Below are positions 1 to 5,908 of a DNA stretch of 9,958 nt, in pieces. The position numbers and the translations under genes were made by a program. Every line of letters begins with the position of its first letter. Within the stretch, counting starts at the first letter, position 1. The DNA comes from Planctomycetota bacterium (GTDB lineage Bacteria; Planctomycetota; GCA-002687715; DRQF01), in the NCBI GenBank assembly GCA_015485455.1, contig WFTN01000233.1:1-9958 (forward strand), given 5' to 3'. A model generated the notes under the pieces. It saw nothing but the letters and a program-made list of their open reading frames with translations. It ran no database searches and was not told the DNA's origin.

Positions 1-82
1 CGATAGAGATACGGTCGGCATCTACACCGAAAGCATCACTCACTGCCTGGAGCCCAAGTTCTTCTACTTTTTTTAACAGCAT
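1..82 (-). CDS. 5' end of an unrecognised gene, cut by window edge
   Basis: Read on the minus strand from an ATG at 82-80, the frame stays open to the window edge for 27 codons. It begins MLLKKVEELGLQ and continues with a soluble, acidic-amphipathic stretch (AVSDAFGVDADRISI) that looks like real protein. A purine-rich GGGA lies about 6 bases before the ATG, and a GTG 12 bases further upstream in the same frame is an alternative start. The gene would diverge from the guanidino hydrolase gene, leaving about 85 bases between the two starts. I do not recognise the family. The alternative is a plus-strand C-terminus ending at the TAA at 74-76 (positions 2-76), which has a less protein-like composition. 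Only 82 bases are visible, so confidence is moderate. Confidence 0.42.
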   Translation of the reverse strand, partial: MLLKKVEELGLQAVSDAFGVDADRISI

Positions 83-167
83 GCTTTTTCCCACTTTCTG
101 TTTGATTCTACCCTCACAGGTTGAGGCTCAAAAGTGTGCTCTTGGCCGAGTTCGGTATAAGGAAATC

Positions 168-1121
168 ATGCTCGAAGAAATCCTTTATTCCCGGGGTGTG
201 GAAATCCCTTCAGGTTATCCCTTGTCCCAGCTCCCTGTGAGGGAATCTGAGGCCACGGTCTTGCTGTGCACACCAAAATACTTCGACGTCTCAAGCGCTA
301 TCAATCCCCATATGGTGGACGATCAGGGGCGCTTGAATGTTGTGGACAGAGTTCTGGCCCAAAAACAGTGGGATTCTCTGGCTGGACTTCTCAGCGATTT
401 GGGCCTGCATGTGGAAGTCATTGAAGGGGAGCCAGGATTGCCAGACATGGTGTTTGCCGCCAACCAGAGTTTCCCTTTTCGCAGGAAAACGGGTGAACTT
501 TGCGTCCTACAATCTGTCATGAGAGCCCCAGAAAGGCGAGCCGAGGTCGAATTCTATCGAGCTTGGTATGTGGACCATGGGTTTGAGGTCGTTGACTTCC
601 CCGTTCCTCAGGGCGCGTCATTTGAAGGCATGGGAGACCTGCTTTGGCATCCGAGTCGTCGGCTTTTGTTCGCTGGCGTGGGGCCTCGAACCTCTCGTGT
701 GGTGGTGGAGGCCTTGCCCCAGGCTTTGTCGATGCCAGTTCTGGCTTTGGAGTTGATGGATCCCAAGTTCTATCACTTGGACACGGCTTTGGTCCCCTTG
801 GACGATGAGCGCGTTCTGATCCATCCCCCGGCATTCTCTGCAGATGCCCTTTCTCTGCTTGAACGCATCTTTCCTAAGTTCTTGATTCCTCCCGTTGAGG
901 AAGCCCAAAGAGGATTCGCCTGCAACGCTCTTTGCTTGCCTGGTAAAGGGGTGATTTTGGATCAAAGTTGCCCAGGAACCGTGAATTTGTTGGAGAACGC
1001 CGGGTTTCGAACCTATGTGGTCGACACCTCAGAATTTAAGAAATCCGGTGGGTCTGTGTTTTGCTTGAAGATGATGCTTCCAATGGATGAGTTCGGTCCA
1101 GCGGAGAATCCCAGTGAATAA
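168..1121 (+). CDS. Guanidino-group hydrolase (DDAH / arginine deiminase-like amidinotransferase superfamily)
   Basis: A 317-residue protein of the guanidino-group modifying enzyme fold (five-bladed alpha-beta propeller). These enzymes attack the guanidino carbon of arginine derivatives through a cysteine thioester. The family landmarks appear in order: PDMVFAAN at about residues 92-99, FEGMGD at 152-157, YHLDT at 202-206 with the catalytic histidine (H203), ACNAL near 251, and GGSVFCL with the probable nucleophile C299 near the C-terminus. The length suits single-domain DDAH or arginine deiminase-like proteins. It lacks the extra C-terminal domain of the cyanobacterial arginine dihydrolases (ArgZ/AgrE), whose N-terminal domain has similar motifs. 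The ATG at 168 is preferred because AAGGAA lies just upstream. An in-frame ATG at 81 would add 29 unconserved residues and overlap the divergent frame at 1-82. Substrate (arginine, methylarginine, citrulline-like) cannot be fixed from motifs, so no symbol is given. Confidence 0.85.
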   Translation: MLEEILYSRGVEIPSGYPLSQLPVRESEATVLLCTPKYFDVSSAINPHMVDDQGRLNVVDRVLAQKQWDSLAGLLSDLGLHVEVIEGEPGLPDMVFAANQSFPFRRKTGELCVLQSVMRAPERRAEVEFYRAWYVDHGFEVVDFPVPQGASFEGMGDLLWHPSRRLLFAGVGPRTSRVVVEALPQALSMPVLALELMDPKFYHLDTALVPLDDERVLIHPPAFSADALSLLERIFPKFLIPPVEEAQRGFACNALCLPGKGVILDQSCPGTVNLLENAGFRTYVVDTSEFKKSGGSVFCLKMMLPMDEFGPAENPSE

Positions 1122-1132
1122 GCAGAGCCAAC

Positions 1133-1161
1133 TTGCGGGTCTTATGGGCCAGTGCTATCTT
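1133..1161 (+). promoter_or_regulatory. Possible sigma-70 promoter for typA (weak)
   Basis: TTGCGG at 1133-1138 and TATCTT at 1156-1161 are separated by 17 bases, in the gap before the BipA gene. The -35 matches consensus at three positions and the -10 at four, so this is a weak candidate. Further down the leader lies the perfect palindrome TTGGGCCCAA (1207-1216), followed by another TGGGCC at 1218-1223. These could form a leader hairpin or an operator, or be chance. Confidence 0.2.
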
Positions 1162-1278
1162 CCGCCGCTGTAGAGCCTCTATAGCAACCCTCAGATCAAT
1201 CTGGGATTGGGCCCAAATGGGCCGCAAATGCACGCTTTGTGCCACTCGTTTATTCCTGAAACAGGGCTATTTTTGCTC

Positions 1279-3066
1279 ATGGACATTCGCAACGTCGCCA
1301 TCATTGCTCACGTCGACCACGGTAAGACCACTTTAGTGGACGGCATGATTCAAACTGCCGGGCTTTTTCGCGACAATCAGCAAGTTGATACATGTATTTT
1401 GGACAACAATGACTTGGAGAGAGAACGGGGTATCACCATCCTCTCAAAGAACATCTCTGTCACCTATAAAGACGTTAAGATCAACGTCATCGACACTCCT
1501 GGGCATAGTGATTTTGGTGGTGAGGTTGAGCGGGTCTTGAAGATGGCCAATGGCGTTTTGCTTTTGGTCGACGCATTTGAGGGCCCCATGCCTCAAACAC
1601 GATTTGTGCTGCGCAAAGCCCTCGATCTGAATCTGCGGCCTATCGTTGTCATCAACAAAATTGACCGTCCTGATGCTCGACCTGATGTGGTTCTGGACAA
1701 AGTGTTCGATCTCTTTGTCGCTTTGGATGCCAACGACGAACAACTTGATTTTCCTGTGATCTACGCCTCTGGGCGGGATGGCTACACACGCTACGAGCAC
1801 GAGGATGACAATGATAATTTCGAGCCCCTGTTCGAGACCATCGTTAAGTATGTCCCGAAGCCCGATGCCGATCCTGATGGCCCTTTTCAGATGCTCGTCA
1901 CCTCAGTGAAATACAGCGAGTTCACCGGGCGTGTTGCCATTGGTCGCGTTTTTCGGGGAACCATCAAGCGTGCCCAAAAAATCGCATTAGTGAAGAGTGG
2001 CGACGTTACGTTCTCTGCGGCTCCCAAGAAGATCATGACTTTCGAAGGTCTCGGACAAGTCGAAAGAGACCTGATCATTGCTGGCGATATCGCGGCTCTT
2101 GAAGGCATCAACAACGTCGAGATTGGCGATACCCTTTGCGATCCAGAAAACATCGACGCGATTCATTCCCCCAATGTCGACCAGCCAACTCTGTCTATGG
2201 TCTTTCGAGTCAATGACAGTCCGTTTGCCGGAAAGGAAGGCGAATTCGTCACTTCTCGTCAAATTCGCAATCGTTTGATGCGAGAGCTGGAGCGGGATAT
2301 CGCTATTCGCGTTGAGGACACGGATCGAGCAGAAGTTTTCAAAGTGTCAGGGCGAGGCATTCTTCACTTAGGCATTTTGGTGGAGAACATGCGCCGGGAA
2401 GGCTTTGAGTTTGCTGTGGGTAAACCTCAGGTCATTATGAAAGAAATCGGGGGCAAGTTACATGAACCCATCGAAACTTTGGTTGTTGACTGTCCGGACT
2501 TGAGCTGTGGCAAGGTGATTGAAGAAGTGGGTAAACGCCGGGGTGAGATGGTGAACATGGTTTCGGGCCAAGGGCTCACAAACTTGGAGTTCTCTATTCC
2601 GGCTCGTGGTATCATTGGCCTGAAGACTAGGCTTCTGAACTTGACTGCTGGCGAAGCTACAATGAGCCATTTGTTCAAAGCTTGGGAAGCCCACAAAGGT
2701 GAGCTGCCAAGACGTGCTAATGGTGTGATTGTTACTTCCGAAAGTGGTGTGGCCGTCGCCTATGCCTTGTTCAATTTGAAGGACCGAGGTTCATTCTTTG
2801 TCACCCCCCAAACAGCCGTTTATAAGGGCATGATTGTTGGCGAGCACGCTAAAGACAATGATATTGATGTCAATGTCACCAAAGAAAAGAAATTGAGCAA
2901 CATGCGATCATCTGGGGCTGACAAGAAACTGCTTTTGTCGCCGCCACGGGAATTCTCTTTGGAAGAAGCTCTCGAGTATATCGAAGATGATGAACTCGTT
3001 GAGATCACACCCAAGTCGATTCGTTTGCGCAAAATGGCTTTGGTGGCCAAGACCCGAAAGCGATAA
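1279..3066 (+). CDS. typA: Translational GTPase BipA/TypA
   Basis: A 595-residue translation-factor GTPase of the EF-G/LepA superfamily. BipA binds the ribosome and is linked to 50S assembly and growth under cold or other stress. The G motifs are all intact: P-loop AHVDHGKTT (residues 10-18), switch I RGITI (50-54), DTPGH (72-76), NKID (126-129) and SGR (164-166). After the beta-barrel domain II and the EF-G III/V-like domains comes the BipA-specific C-terminal region, including [10 protein letters not shown] and the closing [16 protein letters not shown], which separates it from EF-G and LepA. Length is close to the usual 605-615. The ATG at 1279 is chosen because the GTPase domain conventionally begins [11 protein letters not shown]; an in-frame ATG at 1207 would add 24 unconserved residues. 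No strong ribosome-binding site is visible (only an ACAGGG 13 bases upstream). The gene has its own 157-base upstream gap and is probably monocistronic. Confidence 0.97.
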   Translation: MDIRNVAIIAHVDHGKTTLVDGMIQTAGLFRDNQQVDTCILDNNDLERERGITILSKNISVTYKDVKINVIDTPGHSDFGGEVERVLKMANGVLLLVDAFEGPMPQTRFVLRKALDLNLRPIVVINKIDRPDARPDVVLDKVFDLFVALDANDEQLDFPVIYASGRDGYTRYEHEDDNDNFEPLFETIVKYVPKPDADPDGPFQMLVTSVKYSEFTGRVAIGRVFRGTIKRAQKIALVKSGDVTFSAAPKKIMTFEGLGQVERDLIIAGDIAALEGINNVEIGDTLCDPENIDAIHSPNVDQPTLSMVFRVNDSPFAGKEGEFVTSRQIRNRLMRELERDIAIRVEDTDRAEVFKVSGRGILHLGILVENMRREGFEFAVGKPQVIMKEIGGKLHEPIETLVVDCPDLSCGKVIEEVGKRRGEMVNMVSGQGLTNLEFSIPARGIIGLKTRLLNLTAGEATMSHLFKAWEAHKGELPRRANGVIVTSESGVAVAYALFNLKDRGSFFVTPQTAVYKGMIVGEHAKDNDIDVNVTKEKKLSNMRSSGADKKLLLSPPREFSLEEALEYIEDDELVEITPKSIRLRKMALVAKTRKR

Positions 3067-3080
3067 AAGAACCATCTTGC

Positions 3081-3102
3081 GGCCTCGCCAGGCGTCGAGG
3101 TC
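3081..3102 (+). terminator. Hairpin just after typA, possible transcript end
   Basis: GGCCTCG and CGAGGTC form a 7-bp stem (one G-U pair) with an 8-base loop, starting 14 bases after the typA stop. No U-run follows on the plus strand, so this is not a textbook intrinsic terminator. It may be a 3'-end stabilising hairpin, or work with Rho. Confidence 0.3.
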
Positions 3103-3428
3103 GGGAGAAAAGGGCAGCAAAATTCTCTGAAATGGACCGTTTGCCTACCCAAACATTTATTTCTTGGTGTACGATTCGGTGGGGATTCTCACGGAAGACC
3201 CGTGTGTTGAACAGGTTAGAATCTTTCAAGGAAATCGATCATTTGCAGTTTTCTTCTTGAGCCATGCCCAATTGCTAGGTTATAGAAGATCAGACGAGAC
3301 CTTTGTCCCACCCACCAAAAAAGTTTCGCAGACGGTGAGCGGCTTGGAATGCCAATCATACTGTTTCGAGAATTGCTTCGTTTTTGGTCGGGGGCATGAA
3401 GTAGGATCTGGATAGATCACACAAACTC

Positions 3429-3463
3429 CGAAAAATCGATGCGCTGACAATGCTCGATTTTCG
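3429..3463. repeat. Long imperfect inverted repeat upstream of rho
   Basis: The arms CGAAAAATCGA (3429-3439) and TCGATTTTCG (3454-3463) pair over 10 bp with one bulged A around a 14-base centre. TCGATGCG occurs twice as a direct repeat, at 3436-3443 and 3461-3468, overlapping the arms. This is the strongest dyad in the stretch. No T-run follows on either strand, so a protein-binding site or RNA structure is likelier than a terminator. Confidence 0.55.
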
Positions 3464-3707
3464 ATGCGGCTCTAAGTCCAATTCATTGCCAGTGGGCAGG
3501 GGATTGAGGAAGCCAAGGAAAGACCAAGAGAGAATTCGGCACGAACGCATGCTCAGCTTCGCTGATCGTGATACGGTTTTAGGGCAAACGAAGTCAGTCC
3601 CTCACCTCAGGTTCGAACGAATAACTGAAATGACGCCCGGCAGTTTTTTTCGCTTATGATGAAGCGAGGGATTACCTTGGGCTTGGCGTCCCAATTGATC
3701 AGGAGAC

Positions 3708-3722
3708 GATGCTTTAAGCATC
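3708..3722. repeat. Near-perfect 15-bp palindrome (operator-like)
   Basis: GATGCTT and AAGCATC are exact inverted copies around a single central T, about 150 bases before the rho start. The size and symmetry fit an operator for a dimeric regulator, but no regulator is identifiable and a short RNA hairpin is equally possible. Confidence 0.4.
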
Positions 3723-3733
3723 AACCAGCAAAT

Positions 3734-3753
3734 GGTGCCAACAGGGCGCCTTT
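3734..3753 (+). other. GC-rich hairpin in the presumed rho leader
   Basis: GGTGCC (3734-3739) and GGCGCC (3745-3750) form a 6-bp stem with one G-U pair around AACAG, followed by only three Ts. It is compact and stable but too poor in U to be called a terminator. In the rho leader it could be an attenuation or pausing element; rho genes in other bacteria are known to be autoregulated by attenuation in the leader. That function is inferred here. Confidence 0.3.
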
Positions 3754-3871
3754 GGATCACGAAAATACAAACCTACGATCATGATTTGAACGACTGAGCT
3801 ACGTATTGGGCCCGTCCTCCATTCATAACCATAGGTGTTTAAGAATTTGTTTTGTTTAGGATTGAATCAAA

Positions 3872-5380
3872 GTGGACGAAGCCAGAGAACGGGAAGATAA
3901 CGCAGGACAACAGGGCGGCGAAAGCAAAGGGCCCCGTACAAAAGGGCGATCACGAGGTCGTCGTTCAAACCGCGGTCGCAGACCCAACGGGAATGAACAA
4001 CAAGGCGGAAACCAAAACGCGGAACGTTCCGATTCCGACAGGCGCCCCCAACGGTCCGAGCAAGAGCGTGGCCCGGCCAATCGGAACGACTCTGACTCCC
4101 AGAACAACCGCGGCGACCAAAATCAAAACCGCAACCGCAATCAAGGCGGCAATCGCAGGCGTCGAAACAGCAACAATCGTAATAACAACAACCGCAATAA
4201 CAATCGGGGCCGCCGAGGCAGAAACCAAGAGCGCATGGACACTCAGAATGTCCCTGAAGAGCTGCTTGAGCGTCGAACCGGTCTGATTGAAATCATGAAG
4301 GATGGCTTTGGTTTCATCCGGTTCTCTGAGAACTACTATCTGCCCAACGATAAAGATGTCTATGTACCGACGAATCTTGTGCGTAAGTATCGCATTCGTT
4401 CTGGCAGTATGATCGAAGGGGATGTGGCTCCGCCAAGAAAAAAGACACAAAAGCCAACGTTACACAGGGTTCTCAAGATCAACGAGAAGGATCCAGAGTT
4501 GCATGATGACGAAGTTCTGTTTAAGAACCTCATCGCTTGTGACCCAGAAGAGCGAATCGGTTTGGAGACGGCCATCGATCCGGATGTCTCCATGCGAATC
4601 GTTGACTTGCTGACACCCATTGGGTTCGGACAACGGGCTTTGATTGTCGCACCTCCCCGTACGGGCAAGACGGTGATCATGCAAAAGATGGCAAACGCAA
4701 TTGCGGCCAGTCATCCCAAAGCGAAGGTGATTGTTCTTTTGATCGACGAGCGTCCTGAAGAAGTGACTGACTTCAAGCGCAGTACAAATGCTGAAGTCAT
4801 CGCCAGTTGCTTGGATGAAGGCACGGCTAATCATGTTCGTGTCACTGAAATCGTTCTCGAAAAACTGAAGCGTCAGGTGGAAGCCGGGCACGATGTGGTT
4901 TGCCTGCTTGATTCCATCACCCGACTTGGCCGGGCTTACAACAATGAAACCAAGCACAGTGGACGTATTCTCTCTGGTGGTGTGGATGCCAAGACATTGG
5001 CCAAACCAAAAGCCTTCTTTGGTGCTGCTCGCAAGATTGAGAACGGTGGCAGTATCACCATTATCGCCACAGCTTTGATTGAAACTGGAAGTCGAATGGA
5101 CCAAGTGATCTTTGAGGAATTCAAAGGTACTGGCAACATGGAGCTCATCCTGTCACGGAAGCTGGCTAATAACCGGGTATTTCCTGCTATTGACATAGCC
5201 GCTTCTGGCACCAGGAAAGAAGAGAAGTTGTTGGGAGAAGGGACACTGCGCAAGGTGACGGTCCTGCGGCGGGTCTTGAATCAACTCAAGCCATCTGAAG
5301 CTATGTCATTGTTGATCGAACGTATGGAGAAAACGAGTCATAATGACGAGTTCTTGGCCAAGTTCGATGTGGGTGGCTAA
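3872..5380 (+). CDS. rho: Transcription termination factor Rho with a long disordered N-terminal region
   Basis: A 502-residue hexameric RNA helicase that ends transcription of untranslated RNA. Residues 1 to about 125 are almost entirely Asn, Arg, Gly, Gln and Ser and look disordered; they replace the usual N-terminal helix bundle. The RNA-binding cold-shock-like domain follows, with DGFGFIR at 144-150. The ATPase core has Walker A APPRTGKT (260-267), Walker B VIVLLIDE (286-293), ERPEEVTD, SGGVDA (368-373) in the secondary RNA-binding loop, FFGAARK, and the conserved EEFKGTGNMEL and SGTRKEE near the C-terminus. All catalytic motifs are intact. The GTG at 3872 is the start because an in-frame TGA lies at 3863-3865 and the next ATG (codon 122) would drop the whole disordered tail. 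The only ribosome-binding candidate is AGG at 3858-3860, 11 bases away. The gene is followed by hairpins and converges on rpmH. Confidence 0.96.
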   Translation: MDEAREREDNAGQQGGESKGPRTKGRSRGRRSNRGRRPNGNEQQGGNQNAERSDSDRRPQRSEQERGPANRNDSDSQNNRGDQNQNRNRNQGGNRRRRNSNNRNNNNRNNNRGRRGRNQERMDTQNVPEELLERRTGLIEIMKDGFGFIRFSENYYLPNDKDVYVPTNLVRKYRIRSGSMIEGDVAPPRKKTQKPTLHRVLKINEKDPELHDDEVLFKNLIACDPEERIGLETAIDPDVSMRIVDLLTPIGFGQRALIVAPPRTGKTVIMQKMANAIAASHPKAKVIVLLIDERPEEVTDFKRSTNAEVIASCLDEGTANHVRVTEIVLEKLKRQVEAGHDVVCLLDSITRLGRAYNNETKHSGRILSGGVDAKTLAKPKAFFGAARKIENGGSITIIATALIETGSRMDQVIFEEFKGTGNMELILSRKLANNRVFPAIDIAASGTRKEEKLLGEGTLRKVTVLRRVLNQLKPSEAMSLLIERMEKTSHNDEFLAKFDVGG

Positions 5381-5392
5381 GAGATCCAGCTT

Positions 5393-5430
5393 GGGAGGGA
5401 AAATGGCTATGTGGCTGATGATTTCCTCCC
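5393..5430 (+). other. Inverted repeat shortly after the rho stop codon
   Basis: GGGAGG (5393-5398) pairs with CCTCCC (5425-5430), extended by AAA/TTT past one bulged G, around a loop of roughly 19 bases. It starts 12 bases after the stop of rho. No U-run follows. It may protect the rho mRNA 3' end ahead of the stronger terminator at 5459-5488. Confidence 0.4.
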
Positions 5431-5452
5431 GAAGCCCTAACATCTGAAACAC

Positions 5453-5488
5453 GAAAAAAAGCCCTCGACCAAATCGGTTCGAGGGCTT
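5453..5488 (-). terminator. Intrinsic terminator of rpmH, probably also serving rho
   Basis: A 10-bp perfect stem pairs AAGCCCTCGA (5459-5468) with TCGAGGGCTT (5479-5488) across a 10-base loop. Read on the minus strand it runs straight into a T7 tract (the complement of the A-run at 5454-5460), a classic Rho-independent terminator 27 bases after the rpmH stop. On the plus strand the hairpin is followed only by a broken TTCTGCGTTT, so it would be a weaker terminator for rho. Its place between two converging genes fits a shared, bidirectional element. Confidence 0.9.
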
Positions 5489-5514
5489 CTGCGTTTCCAA
5501 TTGGGGTGGGGCGC

Positions 5515-5649
5515 TTATTTGGGCGTCAAGCGCCGTCCAATACGACGACGACGACGAATAATGGCGCGGCCTCCACGTGTTTTCATGCGAGCGCGGAAAC
5601 CGACCTTACGTGAGCGCTTGCGATTACTCTTACGAATACGAATCTTCAT
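5515..5649 (-). CDS. rpmH: Large-subunit ribosomal protein L34 (bL34)
   Basis: A 44-residue, extremely basic protein. The core [20 protein letters not shown] is the L34 signature (compare the GFRARM and GRxxLxxRRxKGR pattern of the family), and the C-terminus IGRRLTPK also fits. L34 is a late-assembling, fully extended 50S protein buried in 23S rRNA. The length matches the usual 44-47 residues. The start at 5649 is supported by AAGGA nine bases upstream. Five consecutive CGT arginine codons lie near the C-terminus. The gene has its own promoter (5731-5758) and an immediate terminator, so it appears monocistronic. The usual downstream partner rnpA (RNase P protein) is not present. Confidence 0.95.
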   Translation of the reverse strand: MKIRIRKSNRKRSRKVGFRARMKTRGGRAIIRRRRRIGRRLTPK

Positions 5650-5730
5650 TGTTTGAAGTCCTTTTCAGCAAAGGGCTTAGACCACTATGCCCCGATTATT
5701 TGTTCTATGGCCCGGTATTCAGGCGGGGGG

Positions 5731-5758
5731 ATTATAGCAGGGCAAATGCCCGCATCAA
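5731..5758 (-). promoter_or_regulatory. Sigma-70 type promoter of rpmH with a dyad in the spacer
   Basis: On the minus strand TTGATG (5758-5753) and a perfect TATAAT (5736-5731) are separated by 16 bases. Initiation near 5724 would give a leader of about 75 nucleotides before the L34 start. The spacer contains GGGCA-AA-TGCCC (5740-5751), an inverted repeat between the two promoter boxes that could be an operator, although nothing shows what would bind it. This is the best promoter in the window, as expected for a highly expressed ribosomal protein gene. Confidence 0.75.
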
Positions 5759-5863
5759 GATCACAGTTTACACTGCTTTCTTTGTTTCTTCGCAGGTTCT
5801 GAGAGCCCCCGTGCCGATAGTGAATATATATTTATGGCCAAAATCTATGGCTTGATAGGCATA

Positions 5864-5886
5864 ATGACCCGGAGGAAGTGGGTCAT
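5864..5886 (+). other. Leader hairpin before the secreted-protein gene
   Basis: ATGACCC (5864-5870) and GGGTCAT (5880-5886) form a perfect 7-bp stem. The 9-base loop is GGAGGAAGT, a strong Shine-Dalgarno-like sequence. It ends 22 bases before the ATG of the secreted-protein gene, which has its own closer ribosome-binding site. It may be a structured leader, or chance. Confidence 0.35.
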
Positions 5887-5908
5887 AGGCTAGGGCAGGA
5901 TCCGAATT

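Larger units (their letters stand above)
3067..3871. other. 805-bp stretch with no convincing gene, rich in inverted repeats
   Basis: No frame here reads like a protein. The longest plus-strand frames (3164-3415 and 3450-3659) have scattered Cys, Arg and Phe, no domain pattern and no ribosome-binding site. The stretch contains several dyads: 3081-3102, 3429-3463, TCAGC/GCTGA at 3553-3565, TCGCTT/AAGCGA at 3650-3667, 3708-3722 and 3734-3750. It also has a T7 run at 3644-3650. The later part presumably forms the 5' leader of rho, but no good sigma-70 promoter pair was found. I saw no hallmark of RNase P RNA, tmRNA or SRP RNA. It could be regulatory leader, an unannotated small RNA, or decayed coding DNA. 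Confidence 0.6.

Noticed and set aside
3532..3544. GAATTCGGCACGA, identical to 13 bases of a common EcoRI cDNA-cloning adaptor
   Set aside because: The next base differs from the adaptor, the flanks show no vector sequence, and the surrounding DNA looks continuous and genomic. It is most likely coincidence, though a read-level check of this spot for a misassembly would settle it.
3164..3659. Two plus-strand frames in the gap before rho (83 and 69 codons) as small genes
   Set aside because: No ribosome-binding site, no domain pattern and a composition unlike the neighbouring proteins. They cannot be excluded as real without comparative data but are not supported.
3641..3667. T7 run at 3644-3650 beside a TCGCTT/AAGCGA hairpin as an intrinsic terminator
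   Set aside because: On the plus strand the T-run precedes that hairpin, and on the minus strand the hairpin is followed by A residues. The only stem ahead of the T-run (AACTG/CAGTT, 5 bp with a 13-base loop) is too weak to call.
3852..4450. Long frames overlapping the start of rho: plus 3852-4286 and minus 3965-4450
   Set aside because: Both arise because the low-complexity Asn/Arg codons contain few stops in other frames. Their translations are repetitive Thr/Ala/Ile or Val/Ala/Ile strings without domain character.
4460..5104. A 214-codon minus-strand frame
   Set aside because: It is fully inside the conserved ATPase core of rho on the opposite strand; the rho motifs are intact, so this is a shadow.
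5577..5855. A 92-codon plus-strand frame across rpmH and its promoter
   Set aside because: It overlaps the well-supported L34 gene and the rpmH promoter on the other strand, and its translation has no recognisable features.
5650..5908. Replication origin next to rpmH
   Set aside because: rpmH is often near oriC, but no TTATCCACA-type DnaA boxes, no clear AT-rich unwinding region and no dnaA gene were seen here.
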